Positions 32,574 to 43,707 of a stretch of DNA of 64,000 nucleotides are shown here, one piece after another; position 1 is the first letter of the stretch, and each line of letters begins with the position of its first letter. The DNA lies in the NCBI GenBank assembly GCA_019671005.1, contig CM033745.1, positions 39,973,834-40,037,833 on the forward strand. Reading direction: 5' to 3'. This DNA comes from Hibiscus mutabilis (Eukaryota > Streptophyta > Magnoliopsida > Malvales > Malvaceae). The translations under genes and the position numbers were made by a program. The notes below the pieces were generated by a model. The model was given only the letters and a program-made list of their open reading frames with translations, did no database searches and was not told the DNA's origin.

Positions 32574-33170
32574 AGACCTCCAAGAAATGCTAGCAAGGTC
32601 AGGAGTTTTATCGGTTTAGCCTGGTACTATCGAAGATTCATGAAAGGATTCTCGATTCTAGGAACTCCATTGACTCAACTCCTTCGAAAGAATACTCTAT
32701 TTAAATGGTATGAGGACCAACAAAGGAGCCTTGATCAATTGAAGCAAGTCCTAACTCAAGCTCCTATTCTAATCCAACCTAAACCGGGAAAAGACTTTAC
32801 AGTCTTCAGTGATGCTTCCCATCTCGGTTTAGGGTGTGTATTGATGCAAGATGACAAGGTCATTGCCTATGCTTCTCGGCAACTCAAGCTACATGAATTG
32901 AACTATCCAACACACAACTTGGAGCTAGCTGTGGTCGTGTTTGCTTTAAAGATCTGGAGACATTACCTATATGGAGAGAAATGTCGATTATTTACGGATC
33001 ATCAGAGTTTAAAATACATCCTAACTCAGAAGGAGTTAAATATTTGACAACGAAGATGGGTGGAACTACTAAAAGACTATGATCTAATCATTGATTACCA
33101 CCCGAGCAAGGCAAATGTTGTGGCTGATGCGCTCAGTCCCAAACATTCAATTGCTTTAACTACCTTCAAT
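32574..33170 (+). pseudogene. RNase H of element E
   Basis: FTVFSDASHLGLGCVLMQ (Asp), NYPTHNLELAVVVFALKIW (Glu), RLFTDHQSLKYIL (Asp) and VIDYHPSKANVVADALSP-like (IIDYHPSKANVVADALS, Asp) keep all four acidic residues. TGA at 33045 sits where D has Leu-Arg. Very close to the RNase H of D, so both elements belong to one chromovirus family. Confidence 0.87.
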
Positions 33171-34440
33171 GCCCATTTCAAGCTCCTAAAGAACCAGAGA
33201 TATATGGCAGAACTTCAAGTTCAATTTGACTTGAATTCGAGGATCAAAGAGCTTCAACAAAATGATCCCGAACTTCAGAAGATATTGAAAGAGATTGATT
33301 CCGAACCGAGCACTGAATTCTTACTTCAATCGAATGGTGTGCTCTACTTCAAGAATCAGGTTTGTGTACCCAATGATCCAATCCTTAAGAGGGAAATGCT
33401 TCAAGAAGCACATAGTAGTCCTTTTTCAAAACATCCGGGAGTAATCAAGATGTATAAGGACTTAAAGGAAGTCTATTGGTGGCTGGGATTGAAGGTCGAT
33501 ATTGTTGACTTCTTATCGAAGTGCCTCACTTGCCAGATGGTGAAGGTCGAACACCAACTACCTATTAGACTTCTACAACTTATCGAATTGCCACAGTGGA
33601 AGTGGGAGTATATAACAATGGTCTTCGTACCGGGATTGCCTCTATCACCAAGGAAAAATAATACTATTTGGGTGATCGTTGATAGGTTCACCAATCGGCT
33701 CACTTCCTACCTGTTTGAATGAACATGAGCCTCAAATAGCTAACTGAATTATACTTGAAAGAAGTAATCAGACTTCACGGTGTTCCTAGATCTATTATAT
33801 CAGAACAGGACTCTCGTTTTACTTCTCGATTATGGAGGGCACTTCAAAAGCTATGGGAACTATGTTGAATCTTAGCACTACCTTCCATCCACAAACTGGT
33901 GGACAATCTGAAAGGATAATCCAAGTGCTTGAAGACATGCTTCGAGCTTGCATTATTGACTTCGATAAAGAGTAGGAGAAATCCCTACCATTAGCCAAAC
34001 TTTCCTACAACAACAGCCATCAAGCTTCTATCAAAATGGCCCCATTCGAAGCATTGTATGGCAGGAAATACAGAACTCCCTTATGCTGGTCTAAATTAGG
34101 GGAAAATAAGGTCTTAGGACCTGAATTGCTTTGTGAAACCAAAAATCAAGTTCGAGTAATCCATAGTAGACAGAAAGAGGCCTTTGATAGGCAAAAGGAT
34201 TATGCCGATCTCAAGAGAAGAAACATTGAATATCGAGTGGGAGATTACGTATTCTTGAAGGTATCTCTTTGGAGGAAAATCTTCAGATTCGGAAAGAAGG
34301 TTAAACTAAGCCCTCAATTCATCAGACCCTTTGAAGTCTTGGAAAAGATCAGACCAGTTGCTTACAAGCTAGCACTCCCTACTGAATTCAATAGAATCCA
34401 CAACATCTTCCATGTATCGATGCTGAGGAAATATCGATCA
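33171..34440 (+). pseudogene. Integrase of element E (first catalytic Asp lost)
   Basis: Zinc part: HSSPFSKHPGVIKMYKDLK ... CLTCQMVKVEH. Core: YITMVFVPGLPLS has Val where D has the first catalytic Asp; IISEQDSRFTSRLW has Glu at the position of the second; GGQSERIIQVLEDMLRAC keeps the Glu. A TGA at 33721 and a TAG at 33973 (Trp position) interrupt; a frameshift lies near 33850. Then MAPFEALYGRKYRTPLCW and DRQKDYADLKRRNIEYRVGD. Confidence 0.86.
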
Positions 34441-34660
34441 GATCCATCACATGCTCTAGAACCTGATGAGGTGGAACTTAATCCTGATCTATCGTACGAT
34501 GAAGAGCCAATTCAAATACTTGATAAAGAAGTCAAGAGACTTCGCAATAAGATTGTACCATTGGTGAAAGTTCTATAGAAGAACCATAATGTAAAAGAAG
34601 CCACTTGGGAACCCGAAGCAACAATGAGAAAGCAATACCCTCATCTATTTCCCTCAGGTA
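34260..34660 (+). pseudogene. GPF/Y module and chromodomain-like tail of E
   Basis: KKVKLSPQFIRPFEVLEKI, HNIFHVSMLRKYRSDPSHAL, then YDEEPIQILDKEVKRLRNKI and KNHNVKEATWEPEATMRKQY, the chromodomain-like end. A TAG at 34576 stands at a Trp position (VL-stop-KNH). Same order and spacing as in D. Confidence 0.82.
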
Positions 34661-34679
34661 AATTCGAGGACGAATTTCT

Positions 34680-34695
34680 TTAAGGGGGAGGGAAT
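34680..34695 (+). other. Polypurine tract of element E
   Basis: TTAAGGGGGAGGGAAT directly before TGTAATATCC. Confidence 0.87.
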
Positions 34696-37295
34696 TGTAA
34701 TATCCTCGAAACTAGTATAAAAGAAGTTACTACAATGCCTTCATTTGATCCCTAATTGATTGAAAATATTGCTCAATTGCCCTATTTTTATAGGATTGAC
34801 ACATAATTGGATTGACTTAGACATGTATGAATGAGTTTATATATTGAGAAATCATGTTAGGATTCGTGTCTAGTGATTTAAGAAGCTAGAATCTACCTAA
34901 AGGAAAGTTGTCCAGAATACTCTGTTTTGGGCAGTGAGTTTAAAAATCTATACAAAATCACGTAGACCAAATTAGGGAGCAAATCTTATATGAATAGAAT
35001 CATGTGTATGTCTAGTTTCATATGCAACAAACGGAATCGAATTTCGAGTTATAAAACAGTTTGTAGAGACTAATCTCTAAGGACAGTGCAAACTATCTAG
35101 TTACACAATTTGAGCTGCCTTTAAATAAAAAACTGTATTAATTCACTATGAGTAAAATTGTAAGGCCTATATGGTTAAAAGTACAATTACGTTAGCTTTC
35201 TAACGGTGTAAACGGTTCAAAATTCTGACGTATAGAATAAAAGATATGAACATTTAAGCAAGCAGTGCACATGCTGCCAGGCATCAACAATCTTGATGTT
35301 TGTATTGAATTGAATGCTTGAGTATATGGAGTCACATAATGACTCAATTGGTTGCTAGATTGTATCTAATACACTATACATTGTATGAATGTTAGATCAA
35401 GTGGAAATTGAGGAAAAAAGGGGCTCACTTAGATCAGCAAGCTAGTAGAGGGAAAGGGATTACAATCCGGGATCGACAATAGCTCGGAAAATTCCTATGA
35501 GTGTAGCTTAAAGTTTGGAGAGGGCAGTAACCTCTCCAAGTCTATTTCTGATTTGTATTTCTTATTGATTCTTAAGTATAAATTGTACAATGAGCTTGCT
35601 ATGGATCATTAGCAAGGTAAGTGCACTTTTGAATGGTTACTTGATTGTGAAGCATGCTTGAATTGCTATTGATTGTCATGATATGCTTATTGCCTAATTG
35701 AACTATATTGAAATGAAGCATGATGTTATAGATAGAAGTAACTCAATTCATTGTTTAATGACATATTGATTGACACATCTTCATTGACTATTGAAACATT
35801 GATATTGTTATTGGCTTTAAACCCTATTCGATTGTAAGGGGATATTGGCACAAAATGTGCATATTGAATGGAATTATGCTTCTAATTGAATAAAAGTGAT
35901 AACTATTGTAAGCCTTGGTCTCAAGTCGGTCTTAGATATAGTTGGCATGCCATAGAGTCTATAGAGCTCATTATCAGGGTGGACTACGGTCTGGGACATT
36001 GGTCCCTAATTGGCGACAGTAAGAGGGAAGTATTGTTATTTGTCATTGGCGACAGTAGGAGGGATTTGACCAGGTACCTTGTACCATATTGACTATTGTT
36101 ATTGTTGACAATTTGGTTGGAGACTCGAATACCTATACTGATTAATCGATTCTCAAGGCTATACTTAAAATGAACTATAACTCATGTATATTGAATCTAT
36201 TGATACATTGAATTGCATTGATTGATTTTAAAGGAAATTTAATGCCATGAACTATTGATATTGAAACATTGATCGAACATTTCTTATATGAGATTGCTTG
36301 ATTGTAAAGGAAAATAAAATGCCATGATCTATTGACATTGAAACATTGATTGAACATTTCTTATATGAGATTGCTTGAGTTGAAACATTGATTGTGTTTA
36401 AATGACATGATAAGCTTAATGTTAATCGAATTGGATGATTGAGCATGTCTAAACTTCAAGCCTTGTATTGGCATTGGATTGAAAATTAAGCAATGCATCT
36501 AGTAGTGTTTGCCTTGTTCGAATGGTTCCTTTTGATGGGGGAACCATACCATCTATATGATGATTCGTAGTTGAGACTTATTGTATTGATTGCCTTGTAA
36601 CTTTAACTCACTCACTAAGCTTTGCTTATCAAGTCTCCTTGCTACAATACAAGTTAATATTAGATCTTATCTCGAAGTCAAGGCTCACTCAAGTCACATT
36701 TTGCTTGAAAAGTATGTAGTTAAATTTGTTATAGCACTCCTAGGATGGTGGCACCTAAGGCTTGTAAATATATGATTATCTAGTATGGTTTGTATAACTT
36801 AACTTAATTTAGGACCTTTAAGGTGTAATGTTTTCATTTTGGGCATGTATGCGCACAGTTTGTCTATTATGCTTGATGATTAGTAATTGAATCTTGACTA
36901 TCTCATGTGCTTTCTATGCTTCCATCCAACATAGTTTAAGATGACTAAACTTCGATAGGAATAATGGCAATTCTCCTAATTTACTTGATGAAACATAAAG
37001 CTTACTTGCTACTTGAAAGTATGTATAAATGATCATGTCCTTCCATACATGGATTGATAACCACTTAAGTGTAAGCTAATGACTAAATATGAGCATGTTT
37101 GAATTCGAATGTGTCATCCTTCTTCCCCATTCAATTGAATTACTTTCTTAGCAAGTTTGAACCTTATTACTTGATAAATAAGTAAACTTGAATCTCATTG
37201 AACTTACTTGTCCTAATCGAATTGTTCCTGTTAGTACCTGTATGTATTGTGCAGTAACATGCCTAATCCTACTAAGGGGGTTTGGGTATATTACA
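34696..37295 (+). repeat. 3' LTR of element E
   Basis: It starts TGTAATATCCTC and ends GGGTATATTACA, an inverted match of the start, followed by the target duplication CAAAG. Length 2.6 kb. It contains a 76-bp duplication at 36222-36398 and the segment ACTCTGTTTTGGGCAGTG shared with the D LTRs. Confidence 0.9.
36222..36398 (+). repeat. ~76-bp tandem duplication in the E 3' LTR
   Basis: Two units (about 36222-36297 and 36298-36375) plus a part of a third share AAAGGAAA, AATGCCATGA, TTGAAACATTGATYGAACAT and TTCTTATATGAGATTGCTTG. Confidence 0.8.
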
Positions 37296-37300
37296 CAAAG
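37296..37300 (+). repeat. Target-site duplication of E, right copy
   Basis: CAAAG directly after GGGTATATTACA; identical to 25814-25818. Confidence 0.9.
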
Positions 37301-37652
37301 CAAAAAGAGAAGCAAGTTTCTAGTAATGTTTTCTATCTTTTTCTTTCTGTTTCAAATTTAAATAAAGGAAAGGGGATTGTTTTACGTTTGTTCTGTTTGA
37401 AACGCCGTTGTGATTTGGCTTTGACGTAGCTCCATTGAAAAAATGCGATTTTGAGGTCGCTAAAATCTGGGAAAAGTAGGGTTTCTGGAAAATTTCGCTG
37501 CCGGCAACAGCGGCTGGTCCCGGTGGACAGCGGCCGGTGCTGGTGGAGGGCTGCCGGCACGACGGACCATCATCGTGTTTTCCAATTCATGAAGAACACA
37601 GAAGAAATCGACAAAGAATTTAAAGGATGATAAGTTTGATCCATTTGGGGAG
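37301..37652 (+). repeat. Probable remainder of the 3' LTR of element C
   Basis: Removing E and one CAAAG joins 25818 to 37301 without a break. The segment is GC-rich around 37490-37560 (CCGGCAACAGCGGC). No LTR end mirroring TGTTATCACT could be found, so the right limit is a guess. The minus-strand frame at 37333-37560 has no motif. Confidence 0.45.
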
Positions 37653-38500
37653 AATGTTATAAAATGAAATCTGCTTATAATATTTATTATATATACTAAC
37701 CCGTTTGACCCGACCCGAATCCGGTTATAACTCGCACCCTTCTTTCCCAGTTCTTATACCGCCGCACCTTTGTTTTCAATTGTTTCAATTTCGTCCTTTT
37801 TCTTTTCAATTCGGCACTAAATTTTAAATTGTTTTCAAATTATCCCTTACATTTGGTTTTCTTTTAATTTCTTTCATAATACATATTTTTTTTATAAATA
37901 AAATTAATTGCCCTTTTTTATTTTAGCAATTATTTTGATTATTAGTTTAATTTAAGTAATTTTGTTCTCTTTGTTCTTATGTGTATAAATGTTTGTGTGT
38001 AAAACCTTAGGATTAAGGACTTAAAACCTAGAATAGAGACATGTATGTTGTAAAACACACTTAATTGTATTTAAACTTAATAGTTAAAATAAATGTAGAT
38101 ATTTCTTAAGGTTTAAACACTAAATTCTAAAAAACAATAACACACCTAATCTTCTCTCTAGATTGTTTTGAAAAGTGAATGCTTAATTAATGTGGTGTCT
38201 TATCAAATGGGAATGACGGGTTAGCGCCAAGAGTGTTGGTGGTGATTAAAGTTCATTTCTCGGGCGATAAGGCCGTTAAAATAGATTTACATTCACTAAG
38301 CAGACAAATAAATTGAAATTTTGCGAACTTGCAAATTCTAGTTTTTTTTAAAAAAAAGTACTTTTTGAAATCAATTAAGCCTTGGCAAATATTTTTTTAA
38401 TAGTTTGGTATGCATGATCTTCCTAATCTACATGGCAACAGAATGCAAACATAAATATAAACATGAATGCATGGCATGGAAAAAGATGTGAGGCAGCACA
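37653..38500 (-). repeat. Probable 3' LTR of element H
   Basis: On the minus strand it follows the Athila-type pre-LTR text TTGAGGACAATG (38535-38522) and a degenerate polypurine tract, and starts TGTGCTGCC. The lower end is placed at TGTTATAAAATG because of its TG start, but GGGGAGAA just before it could also be a polypurine tract of another element. No second copy exists in the window to test this. Confidence 0.35.
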
Positions 38501-38599
38501 CATCACTAAACTAAAGGTGTGCATTGTCCTCAATGTATGAGAGCATATATATACAAATGATATGCATGATTAAAAAATGAAAATATACAAGTGAAAGGG

Positions 38600-39990
38600 T
38601 TAAGAGGAAGAAGACTCCTCTTCGGAACGTTTTGGGCGTGAGACGTGGGTCTTTCTCTTGACAAAGCTCCCTCGATTAGGAGCCATGTACTTCTTTCTCT
38701 TCAGCTTTGATGTAGTAGTAGAGGCTCTCACATCGTGGAGGCTCTCCGCTATTATCTTCACCGGCTCAGATGCAGTGGGGGCTACTAGAGCGACAGATGA
38801 AACGGGTGCTACTGGTGGCACGACGGTCCCAGCTGAGACTTCCTCCTCAAATCCCGGTGGAGTCTCTATTTGAGCATATTCAAACATGGATATGTGAAAC
38901 AAGGATGGCGGCATCTGATTGTTACATTGGAGTATGAACAGACAGTGGGCTAGGCGACATTCCATCTTGAGTGCGATCCTTTGTACCAATGTATTGCCAG
39001 AGCAATAGATGATTTTCCTCAGCCTTCTTTATTTTTTGGAGAATAAGTTCTTGGCGTTTATAAATCTGGGAAAGCAATGCCAAAGCATCAGCTGGGATTG
39101 GTTCTAGCATTGGTGTCGTAGGTTCTGCCTTCAACATTTTGACAACAGACACCGGCTCATCAACCTTTCCCTTTCCCTTCTCCTTTGCCTCACTGGCAAT
39201 TAATTAGTTCCACAGTGCATGAGTAAGGACTCCCTTACTTTTATGGGTGTTATCATAATCAAGCTTTGGTACATTATGCAATATGCAAATCTTAGAGATT
39301 AAAGAAGGAAAAAATAAACTACTACTTCCCTTTTTGGAACATTTGTAGGTTTCGTGTATAATCTGATGACCTACATTGATATTCCTCCCCACCATTATCG
39401 AATGTAGCAGCACCATCCTCTATTCTAAAAAAGTTTCATTGTGCATTGTTGGCATAAGGTTGGCCTTTAGAAAATGATTCCAACCTCGCGACTGTGGCTT
39501 CAATGTCAATCGTTTCACGATCCTGTGGCCTTTGGATGAAACAATCCATTTTGTGCCAAGTTCGCACAAATCCTTCAAAATTAGCTTCCTCTTGACATCA
39601 TCCAAGGAATCAGCGAAGGCCAAATGTTCTTCTCTTGTACCATCCAACTCAAACAAACCATTAATATACCCTTCATCGAATAGAACACACGTACCTCTAA
39701 CAAATAGAAAAGGCTGAATACTTTGTAGTGAGATAAGTGTAGAACTTGCAAACAATAGTGGAATCACCTCTCTTGGTAGCTGGAAAAAGGTCTCCCATTT
39801 GTACATCTTGACAATATCAACTACTTCTGGTGAGAACCCCAAATTAGGTCATTCTTGAATTCAAAACCCTTCTCATAATAGAAGGTACAAGCATCAAAGT
39901 TGTCTTAATATTTCTTCGTGATTTCTTAATTGAAGAAAATCTTGAATGGTGCTGAAGAAGATGCATTTGCAACAAGAGTAGGGGAAAACA
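38600..39990 (-). pseudogene. 3' ORF of element H (Athila ORF, plant transposon-protein type)
   Basis: One frame runs from 39842 to 38922 with only two stops (39420, 39204). It reads VDIVKMYKWETFFQLPREVI, VRGTCVLFDEGYINGLFEL, RGWNHFLKANLMPTMHNETF, GRNINVGHQIIHETYKCSKK, then an acidic/coiled stretch LLSQIYKRQELILQKIKKAE. After a frameshift, 38989-38600 adds a Ala/Val/Pro-rich part and a basic tail (SKLKRKKYMAPNRGSFVKRK). Coding text also extends upstream of 39842 in another phase (FDACTFYYEKGFEF). Plant databases label this domain as a putative plant transposon protein; it sits where Athila elements have their third ORF. No signal peptide or membrane segment seen, so an envelope role is not supported. 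Confidence 0.65.
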
Positions 39991-40537
39991 AAAAAAATGA
40001 AGGAAACGATATTTGGTTCTTGCTTTCTTGTCGTGCGAGAGAGAATAGAGAGATGAAAGATTTAGCTTTAGGGAAAATTAGGATTAAATAAAGGAAGGAC
40101 AAATGATTGAGGTTGTTTAATAGTGAGGTTAGTGGAAGTGATGATGGTTGTAGTAGTTATTCGTGTTTAAGGAAGTGGAACAATGATGGGTTTTGGGTTT
40201 AAGTGAGGCAACAACGTTAGAAAGAAAAGAATGAAAATCTAGGGTAAAAATTCAAAATTGAAGATTTAACCTAAGCGGTTAGGGTTTTTCCCGCTTTAGC
40301 AAAAATACCTTTCCCCTTAGGCTTTCTCTCACATAAGGTCCACATGTTATCCGATGGGTATCCACATGTCAGCTTATCCTTGCATAAAGCTTTGGCATAC
40401 TGCTTTGGCAAAATTCCTTGTACTAACACTCACAAAGAAAAACCTTTCAAACAGAAAATAAAATGAATAAGATGAATTACCAAAAAGAAAAAATAACTAA
40501 CCTAATTATTTATAACGTTCAAACAACGATGGGAAAA
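39991..40537 (-). other. Noncoding spacer between integrase and the 3' ORF of H
   Basis: About 550 bp without a supported frame on either strand. In Athila elements such a spacer separates pol from the 3' ORF. Confidence 0.5.
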
Positions 40538-40848
40538 TTACTCAGTTGCTACCAGGAGAATGGTATCCTTGGCATTACCGTGATTTCCTTCCCAATAGTG
40601 CTTTAATCTGTGGTTATTTACCTTGAATGTGACTCCTATTTTCAAGTTCTTGATATCTATAGCTCCATGGGCATAGGGTTCAGCAACCTCAAAGGGTCCT
40701 GACCATCTAGAATTGAGCTTGCCTGGGAATAGCTTCAGCCCCAAATTAAACATCAACACTTTTTGCCCAACCTCAAACTATCTTGGCAAAATTTTGTTGT
40801 TGTGCCATCTTTTTGTTTTCTCTTTGTACAGCTTGGCATTCTCATAGG
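40538..40848 (-). pseudogene. Integrase C-terminus of element H (downstream of insertion F)
   Basis: QAYENAKLYKEKTKRWHNNK and VGQKVLMFNLGLKLFPGKLN, then RWSGPFEVAEPYAHGAIDIK and KVNNHRLKHYWEGN. F has the same text (YDNARIYKEKMKRWHDKK, RWSGPFEVFKPFSHGAM) at 44000-43708. A stop lies near 40780. It continues the integrase interrupted at 51095. Confidence 0.82.
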
Positions 40849-40853
40849 CTTGA
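40849..40853 (+). repeat. Target-site duplication of F, left copy
   Basis: CTTGA directly before TGTTGCGCG; repeated at 51090-51094. Confidence 0.88.
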
Positions 40854-42456
40854 TGTTGCGCGTAATAAGTGCTTCGCAATTGGTGCAAGTGTACACGTCG
40901 CAAGTTATAGTATAGCATAGATATCATCCACAGGAATGGTGCTACTTCAAGAATCTAACTTCTCGCACCGAAAATAAAAACACAAGTAGGTGATAGTAGG
41001 AGTTCTAATTAATAAGAACATAAAAGAGAAATTAAATTAAAAATAAGATGTAATTGAATAAGAGAGAGTAGGCTGGGTTATCGTGAGTCATGGTGTGATA
41101 ATTGAATAGACCATCGTGGTAATTGAGTGCTAGAGTCGCTCAATTGCTTCAACAATTGAATCCAGACAGATTGTTGGGGCAATTCTGCAACAACCTGGGC
41201 AGTTCTGCAATTGCCTGGGTAGGTCTGTGAATTCTTGGGCAAGTCTGTGATTGTTGGGGCAATTGGGCAAAAACTTTCAAAGTTCGGTGAAGCGTTCTTC
41301 AATGTTTTCTTGTTATCCCTAACTCGAAATACTGTTAATTGTACATGCGTTTAAAATACATCCTTGCGTGAACCAAGGGTGGACAACAACCTTCATGCGC
41401 TCCTTTTAGCCGTTGAAATTCACAACTTATCCCTAAGTCGAATTAGTCTTCACCATCGATTGATTGTATGAAAACCATGCTCATCCGTTTCTTGAATCTA
41501 ACTCTCCCGATATTAGATAAATGGATGAATTCACGAGATTCTCTCCCAATTCACTCGTAAAAAAATTAAGAACCAAGAATGAACAAACTTTGAAGTAAAA
41601 TTGCAAACTCAATGCCTAAACAAATCCAATATTTCTCACAACCACAAAAATACAATAACCCAAGCCAAATAATTTTAGTTCATGGCTAGGCACAAAATAA
41701 ACTCAAGAATAAAATCCCTCAACATGAATCTAATGGAACAAAGAAGGAAAAATAAGAAGATGTCGAGCAGCCCTAAATTTCTCTCGCAATCGTACCTCTC
41801 CAATTCAACTCCCCTTGAAGTAGGCGGCTAGGTCTCTTACTTATACGAATTGGCTAGGTCAAAGTCTTTCTTGAGGAGGAAGTTAAGTTGGAATTAAATA
41901 GAATAAAAGAAATAGATCTCTTTTATTATATATTAATTCACCCAAAAAAATTCTCCTAAAAGTCTTGGAATTTAATCTCCCTTTGATCTCCAATAACTCC
42001 TCATAAATCTAAATTTAAATCTTCATTAAATAATGCATGGAAATCCAAATCTTTGAGATTTATCTCTTTCCTTTCGTGCTTATCCCTAATGAGGTGGATT
42101 TGTCCCGACATGCTTCAGCAATCTACTCAGCATGGCAGACAACTTTGATTGCCTTGGCAGACCCTCTAGTTTGGCATTTGGAAAGCAACTTCGACTGCTT
42201 TGGCAGATCCTTCAGTTTCTTTCCTTAGCTGCCACGTTAATCTCCTGCTTGCTACGACAGTCTAGTCCTGCACAAAATAACATACAACGACAGTACCTTT
42301 TTCCACAAAATCAACTAAATTATGAAATCAAGCATGACGATGAAGAAAATCATGAAAACATGCATGAATGCCTAATAATGCAACTAAAATGAGCTTAAGT
42401 CTAACAATAATATGAGTAAAAAGGGTTATAAAAATAGTACTTTTGAACACTTAACA
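40854..42456 (-). repeat. 3' LTR of element F
   Basis: Plus-strand ends TGTTGCGCG and CACTTAACA. It carries a five-copy degenerate ~22-bp repeat with GGGGCAATT / TGGGCAGTT words at 41170-41278 and a TTGCCTTGGCAG word at 42149. Minus-strand frame 41078-41302 across that repeat is not a gene. Confidence 0.92.
41170..41278. repeat. ~22-bp degenerate repeat in the F LTR
   Basis: Five units of the pattern YYTGGGCARTTCTGYRATT. The second LTR has the same array at 49803-49905. The words are half or full copies of the TTGCCNNGGCAA family seen elsewhere in F. Confidence 0.7.
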
Positions 42457-43707
42457 CATCCCTAAACTCGAACTATTGCTTGTCCTCAAGCAATGCAAAA
42501 CTAACATTACCTGCCAAGACTTTAATCATCAAAAACATGCTTTAAATTTGCCTTCAAACCTCTGAACCGTGGCACAAAGTATGATCACCTTTTGAATTTT
42601 TCGGATAGCATAAATTTTACCCAGAACCAAACTATAATGCTTGTGACAATGTGTGTACGCAATTGTGTACAAGTTGATTTTCAAGATTCTATGTGAACAA
42701 TAGGCTTTTATTAATTTAATTATCGGGGTATTTATTTCTTTTTATTAGAGCCAATTTCAGGCACCTCTAGTAAAGCAAGCAATTTCTTATTTTAATTCAT
42801 TTAATTAATTTTTTTGGTCGACTAGAGCCAATTTTGGGCACCTATAACGATATTTTTAATTTGTAACTACTAGAGCCAGTTTCGGGCACCTCTAGCAAGA
42901 ATTTAACTTTTAATTTTAAATTTACCCAAATTTTAAGCAACCTAAGTTCACCAAGTTTCTTTCAATCAACAAGCCACAACCGTGTTCATAATATTTAGCA
43001 TCATAGTAAAGTTCTAAGTTCTTTTCATGCAATCCTAAAATTTAAAGGTTCTTTCAATTAAGTGCAATGGCAAAAATTCATCATTGGGTATTCAACAAGT
43101 TCAAGCAATTAAATCCAATCAAAGTCATGGCAAGTAACATATGCAACCTATATGCTATTACTAACTATAAATGCAACTAAACATGAAACTAAGTAGAAAC
43201 CAATATCCCCCCAAACTCAAGAGAAACATTGTCCCCAATGCATGCAAAGAAATAAAATGCAAATGAGTTAGTCAGAAAGGTCATCACCTTGAATGATGAG
43301 TTTCCTTCAAGTTGTGTGCTTGATTCGTTTGCCGATTTGTGATGGTTGAATGCATATGGCTGGTGTTGCCACTTGTGCGGCAGTTGTCGTGGAATCTTCA
43401 GTTGCCAAGGTAGGGTTTAGCTGCCTGGGCATCAGGTATTGTCGAGGCAATTTTTGTTGCTCAAGCTTCGCTATTGGGGCTTTCTTTGGCACTTCTTGTT
43501 CCTTATCTGGTGGGAATTGTCTTGATGTTCTTGGCCATGGTGATTGTGGTTGTGGAATCAAAAACAAAGAGAGAAAAAAAATGTGGAAAGATAAAAAAAT
43601 AAAAAATAAACTAAAAATATACTTTTATCCTAAAAACTGAAAATAAGTAAAGAAATAAAATAGTTCAAAAACTGAAAATAAATAATAAATACTAAAGCAG
43701 AGCATGG
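42457..43707 (-). other. 3' untranslated region of element F, with two polypurine-tract-like sites
   Basis: The LTR-adjacent site reads GAGTTTAGGGATG on the minus strand (42471-42457), after TTGAGGACAAGC. A second, purer one (GAGTTTGGGGGGATATTGG, 43219-43201) follows GGGGACAATG 750 bp upstream. Three TAGAGCCARTTTCGGGCACC blocks lie at 42746-42894. A Pro/Gln/Thr-rich frame (43567-43307) with several palindrome words has no family motif and is not called a gene. Confidence 0.6.
42746..42894. repeat. Three copies of TAGAGCCARTTTCGGGCACCTCTA
   Basis: Copies at 42746-42770, 42821-42845 and 42869-42894, 50-75 bp apart, separated by AT-rich text. Each begins TAGAGCC and ends GGCACCTCTA (middle copy CTATAA), so the ends are themselves inverted. 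Confidence 0.8.

Larger units (their letters stand above)
25819..37295 (+). mobile_element. Element E: Ty3/gypsy chromovirus inserted in the C LTR
   Basis: A 5' LTR fragment (25819-26042) and a complete 3' LTR (34696-37295) share the start TGTAATATCCTC and about 220 bp of near-identical sequence. The flanks are CAAAG on both sides (25814-25818 and 37296-37300), an exact 5-bp target duplication that proves the outer limits. Inside are element D (26043 to about 32061) and E's own RT, RNase H, integrase and chromodomain-like tail. The rest of E's 5' LTR, gag, protease and the N-terminus of RT are deleted. Confidence 0.92.

Noticed and set aside
38600..39990. Retroviral-type envelope gene in H
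   Set aside because: No signal peptide, membrane segment or fusion-type stretch is visible; it fits the plant transposon-protein type of Athila 3' ORF better.
43307..43567. 86-codon Pro/Gln/Thr-rich frame as a gene of F
   Set aside because: It has no family motif, no counterpart in H, and is largely built of palindrome words and low-complexity text.
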